Source of the DNA: Desulfoferula sp040751985
GTDB taxonomy: Bacteria; Desulfobacterota; Desulfarculia; Desulfarculales; Desulfarculaceae
Length of the DNA: 64,000 nucleotides
NCBI GenBank assembly: GCA_040751985.1
Contig: JBFMFU010000093.1
Span: 1 to 64,000 of the forward strand
Direction of reading: 5' to 3'
The translations under genes and the position numbers were made by a program. Below, piece after piece: positions 33,745 through 41,044 of this stretch. How positions within the stretch are numbered: position 1 is the stretch's first letter; each line of letters starts with the position of its first letter. The notes under the pieces are model-generated. The model was not told where the DNA came from. It saw only the letters and a program-made list of their open reading frames with translations, and did no database searches.

Positions 33745-34259
33745 CAGTGCCCCTCCCTTCCGTCCGACGTGAACTCCTCGGGGTGAAGCCACAGATTCAA
33801 GGCCATGGACAAACCTTGCAGGCACATAAGCCCGAAACCGATGGAGACCAAAAGCTTCCAGGGCGCCAGGGGGATTTCAATGCCAAAGGATTTTTCGGAG
33901 ATGGCCAGGCTCTTGGTGAACAGGCTCCAGGACAGCCAGCACATCCAGGCGCTGGTGAGGCCGGTTATGGCGTTGGCGGTGATCGTCAGCCGCCGCCCCC
34001 ACTTGGGGCCCAGGTTGGAAACCACGGCCGACATATTCACGTGGCCGTCGATCTTGAGCACGTAGGCCGCGGCCAAAAAGGCTATGGCCGCCTGCAGCAA
34101 CTGGGTGATGTCCAAGGTCCAGTCAACGGGACGGTTGATCGCGAAGCGCATGAATACGTCATAGATCAGCAGGCAGGCCAAGACGCAGATCAATATCCCG
34201 CTCAGCAGACCGAAGAAGCTGGATGTCTTGTTGATCGCCGCGATTATCGCCCGAAGCAT
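33744..34259 (-). CDS. dctQ: TRAP transporter small permease (DctQ family), second system
   Basis: 171 residues, four predicted helices. The family pattern DVFMRFAINRPVDWTLDITQLLQAAIAFLAAAYVLKIDGHVNMSAVVSNL is present. A good Shine-Dalgarno (GAGGGAGG) precedes the ATG at 34259. Its stop overlaps the dctM start (TGATG), so the two subunits are translationally coupled. Partner of the DctM next to it. Confidence 0.9.
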   Translation of the reverse strand: MLRAIIAAINKTSSFFGLLSGILICVLACLLIYDVFMRFAINRPVDWTLDITQLLQAAIAFLAAAYVLKIDGHVNMSAVVSNLGPKWGRRLTITANAITGLTSAWMCWLSWSLFTKSLAISEKSFGIEIPLAPWKLLVSIGFGLMCLQGLSMALNLWLHPEEFTSDGREGH

Positions 34260-34360
34260 CCTTTATAACCTCCCTCTCGGGAAACCCCTGATTTCAGGCT
34301 CCCGGGCATGTGCCGCGGCCAAGGTGTTGCTCAAGGTGCGGGAGCTCGGTGCGGTAACGG

Positions 34361-35641
34361 CTAAAACTTTCTGGCGTCCACCATCTCCTTGGCCCCGTCG
34401 CCCATCTCCTTGGCCGAGACGCAGGCCACCTCATCCAGGCGCAGCCGGCAGACATCCTCGAAGCTGGCGCGCAGGGAGGCCAGCATCGCCTCCTCGGCCG
34501 GCCCGCCGCCGCGGATCTGTATCTTGAGCAGGATGCTGTCGCGGCCCTGCTCCCTGGAAATCACCGCCTGGTAGCGCTCAATCTCGCCGAAGCGGCCCAG
34601 CACCTCCTTCAACTGGCGGGGGTGCAGAAACATGCCCCGCACCCGCACCGCCTGGCCCACCCGGCCCAGGATTCCGCTCAGGCGGGCCGCGGTGCGGCCG
34701 CAGGCGCATTCGCCCTCCAGGTAGGAGGACAGGTCTCCGGTGCCGAAGCGCAACAGGGGGTAGCAGCGGTCGAAGGGGGTGACCACCACCTGCCCCACCT
34801 CGCCCGGCCCGAGCTGCTGGCCGGTTATCTCGTCCACGATCTCCACCAGAAGCTCTTCGTGCACGTGCATGCCGTTGCGCTGCTTGCACTCGTAGGAGAT
34901 CAGCCCCACGTCCGCGGTGCCGTAGGAGTCGTAGGAGAGGATGCCGTACTTGTCGTGCATCTCCTGGCGGATCTGCGCCCCGCCCATCTCGCCGCCGGCG
35001 GAGATCGCCCGCAGATGGTAGTCGCGGCCGGGGTCTATGCCCAGCTCGGCGGCCTTGGCAAAGATGGCCTTCAGGAAGCTGGGCATGCCGGTCCAGCCCG
35101 TGGCCCGCATGTCCCGCAGCACCTGGGCCTGCAGCTCGGTGTTGCCCGGCCCCATGGGGATGGCCGTGGCCCCGATCTGCCGGATGGCCTCGTCGAACCA
35201 GTGCCCGGCCGGGGACATGTGATAGGAGAAGGTGTTGACCACGATGTCGCCGGCCCGGAAGCCATGGGCGTGCATGCGCCGGCGCCAGCGGATGAAAAAC
35301 CTGTCGTCCGTGGACTGCACGTCGTAGATGGGGCCCGGCGAGAGATAGACCCGAGGAATCTCCTGGGCCGGCACGCCCAGCAGGCCGCCCCAGGGCGGAT
35401 CCGCCTTGCGCGCCTCGATCAGGCTGTCCTTGGTGGTGATGGGTATGGCCTCCAGGTCTTGCAGCCGCCTTATGTCACGGGGCGAAACGCCGGCCGCCTC
35501 CATCTTGACGCGCATGGCCGGGGCGTGCTCGTAGGCATAGGCCGCCTGCCGGCGCACCTGCTCCAGGTAATACTCTTGCCTCTGCCCCGCGGGCATTATT
35601 TCCAGCTCGGAGTAATACTCACCTTTGGCCGGGCTCATCAT
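34361..35641 (-). CDS. Phenylacetate-CoA ligase-like adenylate-forming enzyme (PaaK family)
   Basis: 426 residues, PaaK length. Motifs: YDSYGTADVGLISYECKQRNGMHVHEE, GEVGQVVVTPFDRCYPLLRFGTGDLSSYLEG, a C.C-containing GECACGRTAARL, and GRVGQAVRVRGMFLHPRQLKEVL, all counterparts of PaaK blocks. The usual C-terminal lysine region is degenerate, as in many PaaK relatives. It should activate an aryl- or cyclic carboxylic acid to a CoA thioester with ATP to AMP. A second acyl-CoA synthetase occurs later in the same cluster. ATG at 35641 with GGAAGG upstream; ATG at 35638 is equally possible. Confidence 0.82.
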   Translation of the reverse strand: MMSPAKGEYYSELEIMPAGQRQEYYLEQVRRQAAYAYEHAPAMRVKMEAAGVSPRDIRRLQDLEAIPITTKDSLIEARKADPPWGGLLGVPAQEIPRVYLSPGPIYDVQSTDDRFFIRWRRRMHAHGFRAGDIVVNTFSYHMSPAGHWFDEAIRQIGATAIPMGPGNTELQAQVLRDMRATGWTGMPSFLKAIFAKAAELGIDPGRDYHLRAISAGGEMGGAQIRQEMHDKYGILSYDSYGTADVGLISYECKQRNGMHVHEELLVEIVDEITGQQLGPGEVGQVVVTPFDRCYPLLRFGTGDLSSYLEGECACGRTAARLSGILGRVGQAVRVRGMFLHPRQLKEVLGRFGEIERYQAVISREQGRDSILLKIQIRGGGPAEEAMLASLRASFEDVCRLRLDEVACVSAKEMGDGAKEMVDARKF

Positions 35642-35649
35642 TCACCTTC

Positions 35650-35889
35650 CTATAGCTTGGGCGCCTTGGCCTTTTTCTGATTCAGCCAGCCGGTGCACAG
35701 GTACCAGAGGATGCTGGGCCGCAGCGCGGCCTTGGCTATCTGCAGGGTCTCGGCATAGCTCACCGCCGACACCACCTCCCACTGCATGCCCTCCTTGACC
35801 TGCAAGGTGGCCACCAGATAGCCGTCTCTTTTTTCGATGCCGGCGAACTCCGCGGCCATCTTGCCCAGGGTGCCGATCTTGATGAGCAA
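35650..35889 (-). CDS. Small protein of unknown function
   Basis: 79 residues from a TTG start at 35889 with GGGAGG ahead; an alternative ATG lies at 35859. The sequence is a small alpha/beta protein (LVATLQVKEGMQWEVVSAVSYAETLQIAKAAL) with a C-terminal segment containing Cys and Trp and a basic tail KKAKAPKL. No family recognised. Tightly packed between the CrtI-like and PaaK-like genes (39 and 8 bases), so likely real and co-transcribed. Confidence 0.6.
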   Translation of the reverse strand: MLIKIGTLGKMAAEFAGIEKRDGYLVATLQVKEGMQWEVVSAVSYAETLQIAKAALRPSILWYLCTGWLNQKKAKAPKL

Positions 35890-35928
35890 CGCCTCGCCTC
35901 CCTTCCCCTGTCCGGGCCGAATCCGTGC

Positions 35929-37449
35929 TCAGGCCTTGACGGCGCCCTTTTCCAGATCGCCCAGGATCACGTCGGCCGAGTTCCAGCCCGGGATGCCGAT
36001 CATGCCGCCGGCCGGGTGGGTGGACATGCCGGTCAGGTAGAGGCCCTGGAAGCTGGTGGCGTAGGACAGGCGCATGGAGAACATCTGGTCAATGCTCAGG
36101 GCCGGCCCCATGATGGAGCCCCGCCACAGGTTGAACTCCCGCTCGTAGTCCGTGGGGTCCATGATGGCCATGTCGATGACGTGCTTGCGGAAGTCTGGGT
36201 ACACCTTCTCCACCTGCCTGATCATGTTGTCCGCGTGTTCCTCGCGCGCCGCGGCCCAGGTGGTGCCCTCCAGGCGATAGGCGGCCGAGTCGTACAGCCC
36301 CACCCAGCACTTGCCCTCCGGGGCCAGGGTGGGGTCGTTCAGGCAGGGGTTGTCGATGTAGATGGAGGGGTCCTTGGGCAGGCGGTGCTCCAGCTCCTCC
36401 AGGGCGTTGATCTCCGTGTGGCGCAGGCCCTTGGCGAACTGGAACTCGGTGCACTCCAGCTCGGGCAGGAAAGGCTGGTCCATGCTCACGAACACGCAGG
36501 CCATGCGCATGGACTCCCGGGTGCGCCGCAGATACTGCACGAAGTCGTCTTCCAGGTTCTCGTCGCCGATCAAGCGGTGGAAGGTTATCTTGGCGTTGGT
36601 GCCCGAGAGCACGATGTTGCTCTGGATATCCTCGCCGGACTCCAGCCGCACGCCCTTGACCTTGCTGTCCTCCAGGATGATCTTTTCCACGCCGGCGTTT
36701 TTGCGCACCTGGCCGCCGTGGGCCTCGATGACCTTGGCCAGGGGCTCGATGAGCCCGGCCATGCCGCCCTTGGCCCGGAAGGGGACCGAGAAATGCACCC
36801 GGGGGATGTTCTGGCTGCCGTAGCCCGAGCCGGGAAACTGGGGCGTAAAGCCGGAGATGCGCGGGATGCGCGACATGCCGCCGATCCAGTCCTCCGAGAA
36901 GTAGAAGCGCAGGATGTCCGAGCAACGGCCCAGAAACAGCCACATGGCCTTGGGGCCCAGGCTCTCCAGCATGGCGAAGAGCATGGAGTGCTTGGGCTCC
37001 TTCCACTTGAACACCTCGCCCACCATCCTGGTGAAGGGCGACCACTCCTGCACCATGCGCCGGTACTCGTCGGCCACGCTGGTGGAGTACTTGGCGATGG
37101 CCGCGCAGGTCATCTCCACGTCGCGGTAGACCGGGATGCTTATCTCGTACTTCGCGCCCACCTGATAGCGCAGGATGATGCCGTCCTCGGGTATCAGGAT
37201 GGGCTCGAAGCCGTGCTCCTCCAGCCCCAGCTCTCTGGCCACGCGCAACATGGGCTGCTGAATCACCAGGGCTCCGGTCCCGACGCCGTAGCCCCCGGGC
37301 ACGATGTTCCAGTCGGTTCTGCTGCAGCCCCCCAGCATGCCGGCTTTCTCCAGGCACAGCACCTTCAGGCCGGACTTGCTCAACCGGGCTCCCGCGATCA
37401 AGGCGTTGTGCCCTGCTCCTATGACGATGATGTCGAACTTACTTGGCAT
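35929..37449 (-). CDS. FAD-dependent oxidoreductase, phytoene desaturase (CrtI)-like
   Basis: 506 residues. The dinucleotide-binding motif DIIVIGAGHNALIAGARLSKSGLKVLCLEKAGMLGGCSRT opens the protein, with the GG doublet typical of CrtI/retinol-saturase relatives. A mid-protein AKGGMAGLIEPLAKVIEAHGGQVRKNAGVEKI and the C-terminal FAD-closing MRLSYATSFQGLYLTGMSTHPAGGMIGIPGWNSADVIL are also family features. No carotenoid genes are nearby, so the job is probably desaturation or isomerisation of the cluster's own substrate rather than carotenoid synthesis. No membrane segment seen. Confidence 0.82.
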   Translation of the reverse strand: MPSKFDIIVIGAGHNALIAGARLSKSGLKVLCLEKAGMLGGCSRTDWNIVPGGYGVGTGALVIQQPMLRVARELGLEEHGFEPILIPEDGIILRYQVGAKYEISIPVYRDVEMTCAAIAKYSTSVADEYRRMVQEWSPFTRMVGEVFKWKEPKHSMLFAMLESLGPKAMWLFLGRCSDILRFYFSEDWIGGMSRIPRISGFTPQFPGSGYGSQNIPRVHFSVPFRAKGGMAGLIEPLAKVIEAHGGQVRKNAGVEKIILEDSKVKGVRLESGEDIQSNIVLSGTNAKITFHRLIGDENLEDDFVQYLRRTRESMRMACVFVSMDQPFLPELECTEFQFAKGLRHTEINALEELEHRLPKDPSIYIDNPCLNDPTLAPEGKCWVGLYDSAAYRLEGTTWAAAREEHADNMIRQVEKVYPDFRKHVIDMAIMDPTDYEREFNLWRGSIMGPALSIDQMFSMRLSYATSFQGLYLTGMSTHPAGGMIGIPGWNSADVILGDLEKGAVKA

Positions 37450-37717
37450 GTTTCTGCTCTCCGTGGAACGCTTCCAAGGTCGCCTGTGTCCGCAAGACCG
37501 CGCTCAAGCCTTGGCCTTGGCAAAGCCTGGACGGCCTATGGTTCTAAATCGCCACCCCGCCTTACTCCGGGGGTTAGATCACTGATCAGAGCCGCTCGCC
37601 ACGCACGGTGTGCTGGCGCTTGTCTGGCGGGCGCTGCCCTCCGCCTCTCCCTGCCTGCACCGGCGCTGCCGGCGCAGGCACCCTTGCCCGCCGCCTGGAA
37701 CAGGTGCTCCGCTGCTC

Positions 37718-38746
37718 CTACGGGTTGTACTTATGCACGATCTTCATGGCCTGCTGAATAAGAGGGTCCTTGCTCTTGGTGAAGGCCGCCACCAGGGGCT
37801 GGCAGGCCTTCACCCACTCCTGGTGCTCCTTGGCGGTGGGGACGTAGATGACCGTGTTGAACTTGCGCGGGATGACCGCAAAGGCGTAGCCCTCGCCCTC
37901 TAGGATGTGCAGCCGGGTGATCTGGGCCAGCCGCTTCATGCCGTTCTCCACGATGACCTTGTCCTGGGGGCTGAGCTTGTCCAGCATCTTGTAGTTGTAG
38001 ATGATGTGCATCAACACCGGGCTCAGGTTGATGCAGGTCACGTAGTCGGTGTGCTCCAGCCACTTGCGGTCCATCATGGTCTCGAGGTAGTTGGTGGCGC
38101 CGTCGGCCACACCGCGGGCCAGGGCCTCGTAGGTCTGGGGCGTGGTGATGTTCACCGGGCTGGCCCCGAAGGATCGCCACATATCGGCCTCGGCGCCCAC
38201 GCTGCGTATCTTCAGGCCCTTGGCGTCGGCGGGCACCTTGACCAGCTTCTTCTTGGTGGTCAGCACCCGCCACAGGCACATGCTGACGCCGGCCACCTTG
38301 AGGTTCTTCAGGCCTTGCCGCTGCAGGGCCTGGGTGTACAGATCGTTGAGGCCGTTCTCGTAGGCGTCGATGACCGCCTTGTAATGACCGCTGGTCCAGA
38401 CCGGCAGGGTCTCTATGTTGAACAGGGGGATGGTCTTGGACATGTAGGGCAGGTACCAGTTGGCGCAGAAGGCGGTGCCCTCATTGACGCCGGTGGCCAT
38501 CTCCTTGGTGGGCAGCAGGGAGTGGCTAGCGAACATCTTCATCTTGACCCGGCCCATGGTCAGTTTGTCGATGTCGGCCAAGACTTCCTTGGCCGCCACG
38601 GTCAGGGGATGGTTGTCCGGGCTGTAGTAGGCCACCCGCAGTTCGATGGGCTTGGCCGCCGCGGTGGAGCCCCAGGGCACGCAAACCGCCGCCGCCAGCA
38701 GTAATACCAACATCACCGGGAACAGTTTTCTTTTTCTCTGATCCAT
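37718..38746 (-). CDS. dctP: TRAP transporter solute-binding protein (DctP family), second system
   Basis: 342 residues from the ATG at 38746 (GGGAGG upstream); an ATG seven codons earlier at 38767 is possible. The signal peptide ends GSTAAAKPIE. DctP features: YYSPDNHPLTVAAKEVLADIDKLT, the LPTKEMATGVNEGTAFCANW segment, and DAKGLKIRSVGAEADMWRSFGASPVNITTPQTYEALARGVADGA with the ligand-binding Arg. Likely feeds the DctQM pair at 32428-34259. The 268 bases downstream (37450-37717) hold no gene I can support. Confidence 0.9.
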   Translation of the reverse strand: MDQRKRKLFPVMLVLLLAAAVCVPWGSTAAAKPIELRVAYYSPDNHPLTVAAKEVLADIDKLTMGRVKMKMFASHSLLPTKEMATGVNEGTAFCANWYLPYMSKTIPLFNIETLPVWTSGHYKAVIDAYENGLNDLYTQALQRQGLKNLKVAGVSMCLWRVLTTKKKLVKVPADAKGLKIRSVGAEADMWRSFGASPVNITTPQTYEALARGVADGATNYLETMMDRKWLEHTDYVTCINLSPVLMHIIYNYKMLDKLSPQDKVIVENGMKRLAQITRLHILEGEGYAFAVIPRKFNTVIYVPTAKEHQEWVKACQPLVAAFTKSKDPLIQQAMKIVHKYNP

Positions 38747-38932
38747 AGCCGCCTTCCTCCCTTTCATGAGGTTTGCACCTGGCGGTGCGTACTCAGGCCC
38801 CGGATGCCAAGGGCCGTATACCTTCCCACGGCTCCCCTTTTTCCGCTGATGCTGGTCGTCGGCGCGTTACCAAGAAAGAGGGCTCCCTGAATCGGTCGAA
38901 GCTATAATCGCGGCGGCGATGCGGCCCCGCCG

Positions 38933-39469
38933 TCAAAACTTCAGCGTGTAGACCACGTCGCACCACAGGCCTTCCGGAACCGGGTCCGGTGGGCACAGCA
39001 CGGAGGTGATCTTGATGTCCGGGCTCACCACCCGGGCGATGTTGCCGGCCGCGATGGTCACCGGCTCCTTGCAGGCGATGGGCTCCTGCCCCTTGGCCAG
39101 GCGGGCGTTCTGTATGGGGCAGTTGGTCACCCGGCGCAGCAGAGTGTGCTCGTCCAGCCGCTGGAAGTCGATGTCGATGTAGGAGCCGGCCGGCGAGAGC
39201 TGGTAGACCTTGGCCAGGGTGTCCAGCTTGTCGTCGCTGAACCGAAAGAACTTCAGCAGCCGAAAGGCGGCCACTTCGATGGCCCGGCCGTAGCAAAGCC
39301 CGTCGAAGGCCACGGCCGCGCTCTGGCCGTACTTCTTCTCGACGTTCATCATCCAGTGGTTCTGCAGGGTCCAGAAGTTCTTGTTGCCCATCTCCACGTA
39401 CTGGGCCCACCTGTCCGGGCCGGCGTCTTTCATCATCAGCTTGAGCGTCTCGCTTGCCTTGCTGGCCAT
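38933..39469 (-). CDS. DUF6125-like protein of unknown function
   Basis: 178 residues. It starts with a Trp-rich segment (DRWAQYVEMGNKNFWTLQNHWMMNVEKKYG), a helical AAVAFDGLCYGRAIEVAAFRLLKFF, and later a Cys pair NCPIQNARLAKGQEPIACKEP. This resembles DUF6125 / aminothiazoline-carboxylate-hydrolase-like proteins seen in anaerobic catabolic clusters, where they are thought to bind or act on small acids. The match is by memory and the function open. Sits between the acyl-CoA synthetase and DctP genes; 186 bases downstream separate it from dctP. Confidence 0.5.
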   Translation of the reverse strand: MASKASETLKLMMKDAGPDRWAQYVEMGNKNFWTLQNHWMMNVEKKYGQSAAVAFDGLCYGRAIEVAAFRLLKFFRFSDDKLDTLAKVYQLSPAGSYIDIDFQRLDEHTLLRRVTNCPIQNARLAKGQEPIACKEPVTIAAGNIARVVSPDIKITSVLCPPDPVPEGLWCDVVYTLKF

Positions 39470-39520
39470 GGCGTACCTCGTTTCCGCAGCTCTTTGGCTT
39501 TCAACGTCCTCTAGAGTCGG

Positions 39521-41044
39521 CTATGCCTGGTATTGGTCGATGAGTTTGTGCTTCATCACCTTCCCGCTGGCGGTCTTGGGGAAGCTGTCCACGAAGATCA
39601 GCTCCGTGGGCACCGCGTGGGCGGGCAGGGCCGCCCGGCATTGGTCCAGGATTTCCTCCGGCGGCGTCCGGCTGTCGCCGACGACAAAGGCCACCACTTT
39701 GGAGTCCTTGGCTCCGGCCGGCACCCCCACCACGGCCACCTCCCGCACCGCCCGGTGGCGCAAGATGGCCGCCTCCACCTCCTGGGGCAGCACCACCTGG
39801 CCGCCCTTGACCACCATGTCGCTCTTGCGGCCCTTGAGGTAGAGGTAGCCCTCGTCGTCGAACAGGCCCAGGTCGCCGGTGTAGAACACGCCGTCCCGGA
39901 TGGCCTCGGCCGTGACCTGGGGATTGTTCAGATAGCCCGCGATCAGGTTGCCGCCGGAGGTGGCCACCTCGCCCAGCTCGCCCGGCCCCAAGAGCGCGCC
40001 GTCGGGCCCCACCACGCGAATCTGCACGCCCAGGGCCGGGCGCCCCACCGAGCGCAGGCGCTCGGGACGGCCGCCCTCCAGGGCCTCCCGGAAGTCCTCC
40101 GGCTGCAGCAGGCTCACCGGCGCCTGCTCCTGGATGGAGTAGGCCTGCACGAAGCTGTAGCCGAAGACGCCGATGGCCCGCTCCCATTCCGGGGCAGTCA
40201 GCGGCGCGCCAGTGACCCATATCCGCCGCAGGCTGGACAGGTCGTAGTCTTTCAGTCCCGGAAAATTAAGCAGCTCCCGGACGCAGCCGGCGGTGGTGAA
40301 AATCTTGCTGACCCGCTCCTTCTGGATCGTCTCCAGGATGCTCTGGGGGCTAAAGTCGTTGGGCAGGATGCAGGTGCAGCCCAGGTGCAGCAGCAGGCGC
40401 CAGCAGCCGATGCCGAAGATGGCCGTGCAGGGCTGGAAGTAAACGTCGTTGGGGTTCAGGTCCAGGGCGTAGGCGATCTCCAGGCCCACCGCCAGGGTGG
40501 TCTCATAGGTGCGCATGGTCTGCTTGGGCAGGCCGGTGGTGCCGCTGGTGGAGCCCACGTAGCTCAGGTCCGGGTAATCCAAGACCGGCGCCGGCGGGTC
40601 GGCGGGCGAGGCCTGGGCCAGCAGGTCGTCATAGTCCAGGGCCGCGCCGCCGCCCCCGCCCAGGGAGATCAGGTGCCGGGTGTGGCTGAGCTGGCCACGC
40701 AACTGGCTCACCGGCTCCAGGAAGCGCTGGCTGCAGATCACGGCCTGGGAGTGGCAGTTGTTGATCATGGGCACCAGGTCCGCCGGCGGCACCGAGACCA
40801 TGAACGGCGCAATGGCTATGCCGGTCTTTATGCAGGCAGCGGCGATCTCCGGGTATTGGGGGCAGTTGTCGGCATAGACCGAGAGGATGTCGCCCTTGCC
40901 CAGCCCCAGGCCGAGCAGGGCGTTAGCCAGCCGGTTGCTGCGCTGGTGCAGCTCGCGGAAGGTGTAGCGGGTCTCCCCGCTAACCACCGCAGTGCGTTCC
41001 GGGTGGCGGATGGCGCCGCCAACGGTGATGTCGCGAATGATCAT
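39521..41044 (-). CDS. AMP-dependent acyl-CoA synthetase
   Basis: 507 residues, ANL superfamily. Phosphate loop SYVGSTSGTTGLPKQT, adenine motif SIQEQAP, hinge YTGDLGLFDDEGYLYLKGRKSDMVVKGGQVVLPQEVE and the catalytic lysine in PKTASGKVMKHK are all present, so it should be active. It activates a carboxylic acid to acyl-CoA. The ATG at 41044 overlaps the TGA of the CoA-transferase gene (TGATG), coupling the two. Much of the longer upstream frame is out-of-phase CoA-transferase sequence. Confidence 0.9.
   Translation of the reverse strand: MIIRDITVGGAIRHPERTAVVSGETRYTFRELHQRSNRLANALLGLGLGKGDILSVYADNCPQYPEIAAACIKTGIAIAPFMVSVPPADLVPMINNCHSQAVICSQRFLEPVSQLRGQLSHTRHLISLGGGGGAALDYDDLLAQASPADPPAPVLDYPDLSYVGSTSGTTGLPKQTMRTYETTLAVGLEIAYALDLNPNDVYFQPCTAIFGIGCWRLLLHLGCTCILPNDFSPQSILETIQKERVSKIFTTAGCVRELLNFPGLKDYDLSSLRRIWVTGAPLTAPEWERAIGVFGYSFVQAYSIQEQAPVSLLQPEDFREALEGGRPERLRSVGRPALGVQIRVVGPDGALLGPGELGEVATSGGNLIAGYLNNPQVTAEAIRDGVFYTGDLGLFDDEGYLYLKGRKSDMVVKGGQVVLPQEVEAAILRHRAVREVAVVGVPAGAKDSKVVAFVVGDSRTPPEEILDQCRAALPAHAVPTELIFVDSFPKTASGKVMKHKLIDQYQA

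Noticed and set aside
38747..38932. Second sigma-54 promoter before dctP (TTGGCATCCGGGGCC on minus)
   Set aside because: The GG is present, but no GC at the required 10-base spacing.
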